A stretch of 64,000 nucleotides of DNA. Origin: an uncultured Draconibacterium sp. (GTDB lineage: Bacteria; Bacteroidota; Bacteroidia; Bacteroidales; Prolixibacteraceae). Below are positions 8,487 to 16,833 of the stretch, one piece after another. Position 1 is the first letter of the stretch, and each line of letters starts with the position of its first letter. The stretch spans positions 1,274,501 to 1,338,500 of the forward strand of contig NZ_OY781365.1 of assembly GCF_963676815.1 (NCBI RefSeq), written 5' to 3'. A model generated the notes under the pieces. That model made no database searches. It saw nothing but the letters and a program-made list of their open reading frames with translations, and had not been told where the DNA came from. The translations under genes were made by a program, and so were the position numbers.

Positions 8487-10229
8487 ATGAAGACTTATAA
8501 TAAATTATTTATACTTGCATTGATACTTTTTGCTTTCAATGCATGCGATCAAAACTACATCGATGGAATATCGGCTGTAGATCCGGGAGCAGACGAAACG
8601 GCTCCTCAGGTAACCATTAACTTCCCGCCCGAAGGTTATGAAATTCAGACAAACGCTGCAATTGCATCGGTTGATATTGATTTTGAAGTAAGGGACGACA
8701 TTGAAATCGGATCTATTTCGGTAAATATCGATGGTGCTGAAATTGCCAGCTACTCCGAATTTATGGATTATCGTGTAGCGATGAGAACCTACACTTACGA
8801 CAATGTAACCACCGGTTCGCACGTGTTAAGTGTTACAGCTACCGACCTTGACGGAAAATCGACAACTGCAACCGTAAACTTTGCCAAGTCGCCACCATAC
8901 GTGCCGCAATACGAAGGCGAAGTTTTCTATATGCCATTTAATAACGAATTCCGCGAAATGAACAGCCTGCAACTGGCAACATCTGTTGGAAGTCCGGGAT
9001 TTGCCGACGGTATTCAAGGCGGTACTGCATACAGCGGTGCAGCCGATTCGTACCTCACCTTCCCAACAGCAATACTTCAGGGAGCAACCGAGGTTAGTGC
9101 AAGTTTCTGGCTGAAAGTTGATGCCAGCATGGACAGAGCAGGTATTTTGGTTGTGTCGCCTCCGGCTGACAATGACAACGACCGCACAAAAGGTTTCCGT
9201 TTCTTCCGCGAAAATGCAAGCGGTATGCAACGTTTTAAACTGAATGCCGGTAACGGAACTGCAGACAGCTGGTTTGATGGTGGCGCTGCTGCCGATGTTG
9301 AGCCAAATACAGGCGAGTGGACACACTTTGCTTTTAGTATATCTGAAACAAGTGCAGAGGTTTATATTAATGGCGAGCTGGTGAAAGAAGGTGAATTCAG
9401 TGGAATTGACTGGACAGATTGTAATGTTATATCAATTATGTCGGGTGCTCCAAACTGGACAGGTTGGAATCACCTTTCTGACGGAAGTTTGATGGATGAG
9501 TTGCGTATTTTTAATACTGCACTTACCCAGGACGAAATTCACACCATCATGTTAAAAGAGCAAGCCTCTTTCTACATGGATTTTAACGGCGATTTTAAAG
9601 AAGCAATAAGCAGCGCCGATGCAACTGTTGTTGGTAATCCGGCCTTGAATTACGGAAGCGGAGTTGACGGCGATGCATACGAGGGAGCAGCTGATTCGTA
9701 CCTGACGTTCTCTACTTCTGATGTTGATATTCAGGGAGAAGAATTCAGTGCAAGTTTCTGGTTGAATATAAATGCCACTCCGGACAGGGCAGGTATTTTG
9801 GTTATGGGACCGGAAGATTCGGCCAATCCTGATGCGCAAAACGACAGAACAAGTGGTTTCCGTTTCTTCCGCGAAAATGCCAGTGGAATGCAACGCTTTA
9901 AACTGAACGCCGGTAATGGAACTGCAGATTCGTGGTTTGATGGAGGAACAGCTGCCGATGTTGATCCAACAACAGGCAACTGGGTACACATGGCATTTGC
10001 CATTTCGGGTACCGAAGCACGCGTTTACATTGATGGTGTAGAAGTTAAACAAGGCGATTTCGCAGGAATTGACTGGACAGACTGCGACCTTCTTTCGATT
10101 ATGTCGGGAGCACCACGTTTTAACGGCTGGAACCACAACTCGGACGAGAGTATGATGGACGAACTTTATTTGTTCAAAAAAGCACTTTCGGCTGACGAGG
10201 TTGCTTTAATGATGCAAGACGGTTTATAG
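8487..10229 (+). CDS. Surface glycan-binding lipoprotein with Ig-like and two LamG domains
   Basis: Probably the third surface protein of the locus, in the place of SusE/SusF, helping to bind glycan outside the cell. Lipobox FNAC puts the acylated Cys at residue 20. An Ig-like domain follows (about 40-135), then two LamG/concanavalin-A-like jelly rolls (about 145-350 and 357-580), each with the sequence FRFFRENASGMQRFKLNAG and ending SLMDEL/SMMDEL. The second LamG is an internal duplicate offset by about 221 codons, with near-identical DNA in the core (9192 onward versus 9855 onward). No catalytic signature is visible, so binding is more likely than hydrolysis, though LamG-like folds also occur in lyases and GH16-type enzymes. 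Confidence 0.82.
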   Translation: MKTYNKLFILALILFAFNACDQNYIDGISAVDPGADETAPQVTINFPPEGYEIQTNAAIASVDIDFEVRDDIEIGSISVNIDGAEIASYSEFMDYRVAMRTYTYDNVTTGSHVLSVTATDLDGKSTTATVNFAKSPPYVPQYEGEVFYMPFNNEFREMNSLQLATSVGSPGFADGIQGGTAYSGAADSYLTFPTAILQGATEVSASFWLKVDASMDRAGILVVSPPADNDNDRTKGFRFFRENASGMQRFKLNAGNGTADSWFDGGAAADVEPNTGEWTHFAFSISETSAEVYINGELVKEGEFSGIDWTDCNVISIMSGAPNWTGWNHLSDGSLMDELRIFNTALTQDEIHTIMLKEQASFYMDFNGDFKEAISSADATVVGNPALNYGSGVDGDAYEGAADSYLTFSTSDVDIQGEEFSASFWLNINATPDRAGILVMGPEDSANPDAQNDRTSGFRFFRENASGMQRFKLNAGNGTADSWFDGGTAADVDPTTGNWVHMAFAISGTEARVYIDGVEVKQGDFAGIDWTDCDLLSIMSGAPRFNGWNHNSDESMMDELYLFKKALSADEVALMMQDGL

Positions 10230-10328
10230 AGCACTATAAGGTAGTTTTAAGAATTGGCCCGCCGTAATCTTCGGTGGGTCAATTCAAACTTTTTCTTTAA
10301 TTTTCAAAACTCTTATCTGCTGATTCTG

Positions 10329-12314
10329 ATGCGTATATTCCATAATTTATTATTGCTTTTTTGTATAACAGGAATGATCGTTTCCTGTAGTAAGGATGAG
10401 CCCGAAGAGGAAACTCCAACTGAAAATGTGACAATTACTTACGCTTACATTGGCGAAACAGCTCTTACTGCAAGCGGCGAAAACACCGGTATTGCCATAG
10501 ACGAAACAATCGAAATCCGTTTTAATACCGCTGTAAATACAGTTTCTGCCGAATCGAGCATTAAATTATTCGATGCAGATAGCAATCCGCTGGAATTGAC
10601 ATTTTCGTATTTCAACAGTAATCAGTTGGTAAAAATCGATCATCAGGATCTGGAAGAAAATGCATCGTATACCTTAACAATTTCATCCGATTTGAAAGGA
10701 GCCAATGTAGAATCCTTTACGGGACAATCGTATGCATTTTCAACACTTATAACACCATTGGCTTTGGAAAATGTGCAAATTGATGAGGTGGCTTACAATC
10801 CGCTCACCCGAATTACAAACATTAACCGTAAGCCGGTAATAAGTTTACAATTTGATTCTCCGGTTTCGAAAAACGATATTTCCCTTTATTCATCTTATTC
10901 CAGCAATGGAGCTTCGCTTGCTTCAACGCTCAACCAGGTTGACGAAAGAACAATTTCGGTTGAAATTTCGCAGGAACTCGAGGGCTTTAGCAAAAATGTT
11001 TTTTCCATTTCATCCGACATTGAAAATCGTATTGGTCGTCCTTTCGTCGGGCTGGAGCTCAACTTTTACGCACAAGCCGATACTACTCCGAAATTTCCAC
11101 AGATTACCGACGAAGAATTATTAACGCTGGTTCAGCAACAAACATTCAAATATTTCTGGGATTTCGCGCATCCGGTAAGCGGATTGGCACGCGAAAGAAA
11201 TACTTCTGCAAATACCGTTACAATTGGCGGATCGGGTTTTGGTGTAATGTCGATACTAGTCGGTATTGAACGCGGATTTATTACACGTCAGCAAGGAATC
11301 GACAGACTGGAAACCATTGTTGATTTTTTAACCGATGCTGATCGTTTTCACGGTGTTTGGCCACATTGGATGAACGGCGAAACCGGACAGACCATTCCGT
11401 TTAGCTCGAACGACGATGGCGCCGATCTGGTTGAAACCGCCTTTATGATGCAAGGATTACTAACAGTAAGGCAGTACCTGAATTCAGGTAATTCGCAGGA
11501 ATCTTCGTTGAAGGATAAGATCAACACCCTTTGGGAAACCATTGAATGGGATTGGTACACACAAGGCGGGCAAGATGTGTTGTACTGGCACTGGTCGCCC
11601 AATAACGATTGGGCAATGAATATGAAAATAAGAGGTTGGAATGAAGCACTTATCATTTACGTTTTAGCAGCTTCGTCGCCAACACACACCATCAACAAAG
11701 ACGTGTACTCCAAAGGCTGGGCGCGTGATGGAGACATGGTAAACACAGGTAACAATTCCTTCTACGGCTACACTTTACCTTTGCGCACTGATATGGGCGG
11801 TCCATTGTTCTTCTCGCACTATTCGTTTTTGGGGCTCGATCCGCGAAATCTTTCCGATCAGTATGCCAATTACTGGGAGCAAAATGTAACGCACTCAAAA
11901 ATAAATCAGGCTTACTGCGCTGATAATCCTCAGAATTATGTAGCGTATTCCGATGAGTGCTGGGGACTTACCGCCAGCGATGGTTACTCAGGTTACTCGG
12001 CACATTCACCAAACAACGACCGTGGCGTTCTTACACCTACTGCAGCGCTGTCGTCGATGCCTTACACCCCTGAGGAATCGATGGAAGCATTGCGCTATTT
12101 CTACTATACACTTGGAGATAAATTGTGGGGAGAATATGGATTCTACGACGCTTTTGATTTTACCAACGGCTGGGTGGCTGACTCCTACCTTGCCATCGAT
12201 CAGGGGCCGATTGTAGTGATGATTGAAAATTACCGGACCAACCTGCTTTGGGATCTGTTTATGTCGTGCCCCGAAGTACAATCCGGATTAGCAAAACTTG
12301 ATTTTACGTATTAA
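10329..12314 (+). CDS. GH144-like (PF10091) glucanase lipoprotein with N-terminal Big_5 domains
   Basis: Predicted beta-1,2-glucan-active hydrolase anchored by lipid. The start is the ATG at 10329 (MRIFHNLL), giving lipid-attachment Cys 20 (VSC); an open stretch upstream to a TTG at 10254 has no signal peptide and is rejected. Residues about 28-140 and 150-250 resemble two Big_5/Ig-like modules (ALTASGENTGIAIDETIEIRF). From about 257 the (alpha/alpha)6-barrel catalytic domain begins, with FWDFAHPVSGLARER, GGSGFGVMSILVGIERGF and VLYWHWSPNNDWAMN. Known members of this family are endo-beta-1,2-glucanases and a sophorose-releasing exo enzyme. The next gene is a paralogue lacking the Ig modules. 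The exact GH144 assignment rests on recognition of the PF10091 pattern, not on a search. Confidence 0.82.
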   Translation: MRIFHNLLLLFCITGMIVSCSKDEPEEETPTENVTITYAYIGETALTASGENTGIAIDETIEIRFNTAVNTVSAESSIKLFDADSNPLELTFSYFNSNQLVKIDHQDLEENASYTLTISSDLKGANVESFTGQSYAFSTLITPLALENVQIDEVAYNPLTRITNINRKPVISLQFDSPVSKNDISLYSSYSSNGASLASTLNQVDERTISVEISQELEGFSKNVFSISSDIENRIGRPFVGLELNFYAQADTTPKFPQITDEELLTLVQQQTFKYFWDFAHPVSGLARERNTSANTVTIGGSGFGVMSILVGIERGFITRQQGIDRLETIVDFLTDADRFHGVWPHWMNGETGQTIPFSSNDDGADLVETAFMMQGLLTVRQYLNSGNSQESSLKDKINTLWETIEWDWYTQGGQDVLYWHWSPNNDWAMNMKIRGWNEALIIYVLAASSPTHTINKDVYSKGWARDGDMVNTGNNSFYGYTLPLRTDMGGPLFFSHYSFLGLDPRNLSDQYANYWEQNVTHSKINQAYCADNPQNYVAYSDECWGLTASDGYSGYSAHSPNNDRGVLTPTAALSSMPYTPEESMEALRYFYYTLGDKLWGEYGFYDAFDFTNGWVADSYLAIDQGPIVVMIENYRTNLLWDLFMSCPEVQSGLAKLDFTY

Positions 12315-12317
12315 CAG

Positions 12318-13679
12318 ATGAAAAAAAATATATTTCCAATATTACTGATTGCACTGGTCTTTACAATGGGTTTTTCGGCATGTCAAACCGGAAGCAAAAA
12401 ATCAGTTGAGAAGATGCAGGAAGCCGAGATATCACTTGAGGATTCGTTAATGGATTTGGTCCAATACCAAACTTTTCAGTATTTCTGGGACGGTGCAGAA
12501 CCGGTTTCAGGAATGGCACGCGAGCGCATTCATATGGATAATGTGTATCCGCAAAACGATCAGAATACCGTTACACTTGGCGGCTCTGGATTTGGCGTCA
12601 TGGCCATTCTTGTGGGTATCGAACGCGGATTTATCACGCGTGAGCAGGCGCTGGAACGTTTTCAGCAAATTGTTGATTATCTCGGAAAAGCCGATCGTTT
12701 CCATGGTGCGTGGCCACACTGGCTTGACGGGCCAACCGGGAAAGTAAAGCCATTCAGTAAGAAAGATGATGGCGGCGATTTGGTGGAAACTGCTTTTATG
12801 ATCCAGGGATTACTGGCGGTTGCCGAATACTACAAAGGCGGAAATGAAGCGGAGCAGCAGCTGGTTGCCGATATTCAGCAATTGTGGGAAACCGTTGAAT
12901 GGGACTGGTACACCCAAGGAAAAGATGTTTTGTACTGGCATTGGTCGCCCAATTACGGCTGGGATATGAATTTTCCGGTTGGAGGATACAACGAGTGCCT
13001 GATTATGTATGTTCTGGCAGCTTCATCGCCAACGCATTCAATTGATGCAGCCGTTTACGACAAAGGCTGGGCGCTCAACGGAGACATTGCAAAAGATACC
13101 GTTTATTACGGATTAAGTACCGTACTAAATTTCTATGAGCACAACGATGATCCGATCGGACCACTTTTTTGGGCACATTATTCGTACCTTGGTCTGAATC
13201 CTAAAGGTTTAAAAGATAAGTATGCCGACTACTGGAAACTGAATGTAAATCATGCTACAATTCATTACCGTTATGCTTTGGATAATCCAAAAGATTACAA
13301 AGGTTACGGTGAAAATCAGTGGGGATTTACTTCAAGTTATTCCATGCGTGGTTATGCAGGTCACCGCCCGGGCAATATGGATTTAGGCGTTATCTCGCCA
13401 ACAGCGGCGCTTTCGTCGTTTCCATATACACCGGAACAGTCGATGAACTTTTTGAAATACCTGTATTTGGAAGCCGATTCGCTGGTTGGAGAATACGGTC
13501 CGTACGATGCTTACAGCCAAACTGAAAACTGGTATTTACCACGTTATCTAGCCATTGATCAGGGACCAATTCCGGTGATGATAGAAAATTACCGAAGCGG
13601 ACTTTTATGGGACTTATTTATGCGAAACGAGGATGTGAAGGAAGGATTGGACAAATTAGGATTTACTTCTGACCAGTAA
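12318..13679 (+). CDS. GH144-like (PF10091) glucanase lipoprotein
   Basis: Second predicted beta-1,2-glucanase. 453 residues, lipid-attachment Cys 22 (FSAC), then the catalytic barrel from about residue 45 with FWDGAEPVSGMARER, GGSGFGVMAILVGIERGF, FHGAWPHWLDGPTGK, GDLVETAFMIQGLLA and VLYWHWSPNYGWDMN. The same blocks appear in the same order in the preceding gene, so the two arose by duplication; this one is a bare catalytic domain. It starts 3 bp after the previous stop, which implies translational coupling. One plausible division of labour is endo cleavage by one copy and exo (sophorose-releasing) by the other; sequence alone does not decide which. Confidence 0.84.
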   Translation: MKKNIFPILLIALVFTMGFSACQTGSKKSVEKMQEAEISLEDSLMDLVQYQTFQYFWDGAEPVSGMARERIHMDNVYPQNDQNTVTLGGSGFGVMAILVGIERGFITREQALERFQQIVDYLGKADRFHGAWPHWLDGPTGKVKPFSKKDDGGDLVETAFMIQGLLAVAEYYKGGNEAEQQLVADIQQLWETVEWDWYTQGKDVLYWHWSPNYGWDMNFPVGGYNECLIMYVLAASSPTHSIDAAVYDKGWALNGDIAKDTVYYGLSTVLNFYEHNDDPIGPLFWAHYSYLGLNPKGLKDKYADYWKLNVNHATIHYRYALDNPKDYKGYGENQWGFTSSYSMRGYAGHRPGNMDLGVISPTAALSSFPYTPEQSMNFLKYLYLEADSLVGEYGPYDAYSQTENWYLPRYLAIDQGPIPVMIENYRSGLLWDLFMRNEDVKEGLDKLGFTSDQ

Positions 13680-13724
13680 AACCGGGTTGAATTACCCGGC
13701 TGAAATAAACTAAAGGCTAGTCAA

Positions 13725-14960
13725 ATGAAAAAACTTGTAAACCAATTTTTTGTACCCATCCGAAAAATCTTTGCACTTGGATTTTTGCTGATCCTTCTAA
13801 CAGCAGTTGTTGAAGCTCAGGAATTATATACGATGCCGGAAGGGACACATTCCCGCTGGTCGAGTTTTGAAAATCCGGGAGCTGAAAAAGGAAAAGGAGC
13901 CCAGGAAAACCGCGATGCCAAAGGTCATGCTTTTAACAAAATTGAAGCCGGAAAGACGGTTACTTTGCTGCAAGTTGACGGGGCTGGAATTGTGAACCGA
14001 ATTTGGTTAACGCTTAGCGACAGAAGTCCTGAAATGTTACAATCGCTTTGGATTAAAATGTATTGGGACGGTGCAGAAAAACCTGCCGTTGCAGCACCAC
14101 TTGGCGACTTTTTCGGAGTTGCTTTCGGTAAAAAAATGCCTTTCGAAAATGCACTTTTTTCCGATCCAGAAGGACGTTCCTTCAACTGCATTATTCCAAT
14201 GCCCTTTAAAACCGGTGCAAAAATTACGCTTACCAATCATTCGGATAAAAATGTTGATGCGTTATTCTACGATATTAATCTGTTAAGCAAAGAAACAGCA
14301 CAAGAAGACATTCTCTATTTTCATACTTTCTTTAACTACGCAAAAAAGACAGTACTGACTGAAGACCACGAAATTTTACCAAAAATCAGTGGGAAAGGCC
14401 GATACCTAGGAGTGAATATGGGCGTAAAAACCGACCCAATTTACGAGGACACCTGGTGGGGCGAAGGAGAAGTAAAAATATACCTCGATGGAGACGGCGA
14501 ATTCCCGACATTGGTGGGAACCGGCGCCGAAGATTATATTGGCGGAGCCTACGGACAAGGCGAATATTACAATCGTTATCAGGGCTCGCTTGAGGCCAGT
14601 AAACAAACCAAACGGTTTATAATTTACCGTTATCACATTCCCGATCCCATTTACTTTTACGAAGATATAAAAGTTACCATACAGCAAATTGGAGGGTGGC
14701 AAAAAGAAAAAGTGCTGGAGTTACAAGATAATGGGGCTTCACTGATTCCTGTAACAATTGATACCGGAGGTGGAAATTTGCTAAAACTATTGGAAATGGA
14801 TCCTGTGCCGGAATTAGATGATCCCAAACTGCCCGATGGCTGGACGAACTTTTATCGTCAGGATGAGGTGGTTACAACCGCCTATTTTTACCTCAATCGC
14901 CCAAGTTCTGAATTACCAATTTCAGATGCAGACATGAGCAACGGTTATGAAAAACAATAG
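13725..14960 (+). CDS. GH172 (DUF2961) family protein
   Basis: Exported member of DUF2961, now classified GH172. Characterised relatives act on furanosides (difructose dianhydride I, and exo-D-arabinofuranosidases of arabinan degraders). 411 residues: signal peptide about 1-31 (ending VEAQ), then the family hallmarks FENPGAEKGKGAQENRDAKG near the N terminus, GAGIVNRIWLT, PLGDFFG and the block GTGAEDYIGGAYGQGEYYNR around residue 266, where the conserved acidic pair ED should be part of the active site. It lies 45 bp after the second GH144-like gene and 28 bp before the GH43-like gene. Whether it acts on arabinose, fructose or another sugar is unknown. Confidence 0.85.
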   Translation: MKKLVNQFFVPIRKIFALGFLLILLTAVVEAQELYTMPEGTHSRWSSFENPGAEKGKGAQENRDAKGHAFNKIEAGKTVTLLQVDGAGIVNRIWLTLSDRSPEMLQSLWIKMYWDGAEKPAVAAPLGDFFGVAFGKKMPFENALFSDPEGRSFNCIIPMPFKTGAKITLTNHSDKNVDALFYDINLLSKETAQEDILYFHTFFNYAKKTVLTEDHEILPKISGKGRYLGVNMGVKTDPIYEDTWWGEGEVKIYLDGDGEFPTLVGTGAEDYIGGAYGQGEYYNRYQGSLEASKQTKRFIIYRYHIPDPIYFYEDIKVTIQQIGGWQKEKVLELQDNGASLIPVTIDTGGGNLLKLLEMDPVPELDDPKLPDGWTNFYRQDEVVTTAYFYLNRPSSELPISDADMSNGYEKQ

Positions 14961-14988
14961 CATTTAGCGAATTGAAAACAACATAAAA

Positions 14989-16812
14989 ATGAATAAAACA
15001 AGCCATATTCTTGCAAAGGTTCTCTTGCCGGTTTTTCTCCTGTTTGGATTTGCCATTGAAAGCACGTCACAGGAAATTGTTCCGCAGACCTATTGCAATC
15101 CACTCGATATTGATTACACTTACATGGTGTACAATTCGGCCCGAAATATTTCGTATCGTTCGGGTGCCGATCCGGCGGTTATCGAGTTTCGTGGTGAATA
15201 CTACATGTTTGTTACCCGCTCGTTTGGATACTGGCACTCTACCGATTTGGTGCACTGGGATTTTATTAAACCTCAGCAGTGGTTTTTCGAAGGATGCAAC
15301 GCACCTACCGCTTTTAACTACAAAGATTCGCTGGTGTATTTTGCCGGCGATCCCGCGGGTTACGGAAGTATTCTTTACACCGACGATCCAAAAATAGGCA
15401 AGTGGACGCCTACCCCATCGATCTCAAATAACATCCAGGATTCTGAACTTTTTATCGATGACGACGGCAAAACTTATTTATACTGGGGCTCATCTAATGT
15501 GCACCCTATACGCGTTAAAATGCTGAATAAAGATGATCGTTTCTTGGAAACGGGGGTAACAAAAGAGCTGATAAACCTGATGGAAGACGAGCACGGCTGG
15601 GAACGTTTTGGAGAAAATAACTTTCATCCAACCTTAAAAGAAGGTTATATGGAAGGTGCCTCGATGACGAAACACGATGGTAAATATTACCTGCAATATG
15701 CAGCGCCGGGCACACAATTTAATGTTTATGCCGATGGCGTTTATATTGGTGAATCTCCGCTTGGTCCATTCACTTATATGAAAAACAACCCGATGAGTTT
15801 TAAACCGGGCGGTTTTACCAATGGTGCCGGGCACGGAATTACAGTAAAACAAACCAACGGACAGTACTGGCATTTTGCTACCATGGCATTGGCATCGAAT
15901 GCGCAATGGGAGCGCCGCCTGTGCATGTTTCCTACTTATTTTGATGACGAAGGATTGATGCATTCGAACACAGCCTATGGCGATTATCCGCGTTTTGGCC
16001 CCGATCATCAGACAAAAGCAGGCGAGCACTGTGGCTGGATGTTGTTGTCGTACAAAGGAGAGGTTACTGTATCCTCGTCCTTAAAACAGATCATGAAATT
16101 TACCTCGAATAACGATGAGGTGGAGGTACACGAATTACCACTTGAAAAAAACGACAAAGGCGAAATTATTGCCAATGTGTTGACCGATGAAAACCCGAAA
16201 ACATTTTGGGTCGCCGAAGACAACGACGATAAACAATGGATAACTATCGAAATGCAAAATCCCGGAAATATTTATGCTTTTCAACTGAATTTTCACGATT
16301 ATGAATCGGGCATTTATACCCGCACCGAAGGATTACGACATCGATTCATCATCGAAGTTTCAGCAGACGGAAATAACTGGCAAACGGCGGTTGACCGAAG
16401 TAACAGTTTTAAAGATTCGCCTAACGCATACATCGTGCTGAATCAGCCGGTGGAAGCAAAATTTGTTCGCTATAAAAACATCGAAGTTCCGGGAAATAAT
16501 TTTGCCATGAGCGAGCTTCGGGTATTTGGTTTGGGACTGGGTAAAAAACCTGCCGAAGTAAAAGATTTTGAAATTACACGTCAGGACGACCGCCGTGATA
16601 TTTCTTTCGCGTGGAAACCTGTAAAAGGAGCACAGGGATACAATATCCGCTGGGGAATTGCACCGGACAAACTCTACCAATCATGGCAACTTTACGATAC
16701 AAACGAACATTTTATGCGCTGTCTCGATCGTGATACTCCCTACTATTTCTCGATTGAAGCATTTAACGAAAACGGGATTTCGGAACAAACGGAGCCGATT
16801 AGAATTGATTAG
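14989..16812 (+). CDS. GH43-like glycosidase with F5/8 type C (CBM32-like) and FN3 domains
   Basis: Exported glycosidase-like protein of 607 residues. Signal peptide about 1-28 (STSQ). A five-bladed propeller of the GH43 clan covers about 30-380 and shows the three expected acids: D61 in SGADPAVI (base), D151 in QDSELFID and E222 in YMEGASM (acid). It is followed by a discoidin/F5-8 type C module (about 395-515, ending VRYKNIEVPGNNFAMSEL) and a C-terminal fibronectin-III-like domain (about 520-607). The intact triad argues for activity, probably removal of arabinose, xylose or galactose side groups, but the subfamily cannot be assigned by eye. Confidence 0.84.
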   Translation: MNKTSHILAKVLLPVFLLFGFAIESTSQEIVPQTYCNPLDIDYTYMVYNSARNISYRSGADPAVIEFRGEYYMFVTRSFGYWHSTDLVHWDFIKPQQWFFEGCNAPTAFNYKDSLVYFAGDPAGYGSILYTDDPKIGKWTPTPSISNNIQDSELFIDDDGKTYLYWGSSNVHPIRVKMLNKDDRFLETGVTKELINLMEDEHGWERFGENNFHPTLKEGYMEGASMTKHDGKYYLQYAAPGTQFNVYADGVYIGESPLGPFTYMKNNPMSFKPGGFTNGAGHGITVKQTNGQYWHFATMALASNAQWERRLCMFPTYFDDEGLMHSNTAYGDYPRFGPDHQTKAGEHCGWMLLSYKGEVTVSSSLKQIMKFTSNNDEVEVHELPLEKNDKGEIIANVLTDENPKTFWVAEDNDDKQWITIEMQNPGNIYAFQLNFHDYESGIYTRTEGLRHRFIIEVSADGNNWQTAVDRSNSFKDSPNAYIVLNQPVEAKFVRYKNIEVPGNNFAMSELRVFGLGLGKKPAEVKDFEITRQDDRRDISFAWKPVKGAQGYNIRWGIAPDKLYQSWQLYDTNEHFMRCLDRDTPYYFSIEAFNENGISEQTEPIRID

Positions 16813-16833
16813 AAACTTTTAAATACTTTAGAT

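Noticed and set aside
10254..10328. Upstream TTG extension of the first GH144-like gene
   Set aside because: Would bury the lipoprotein signal; the ATG at 10329 gives a proper lipobox.
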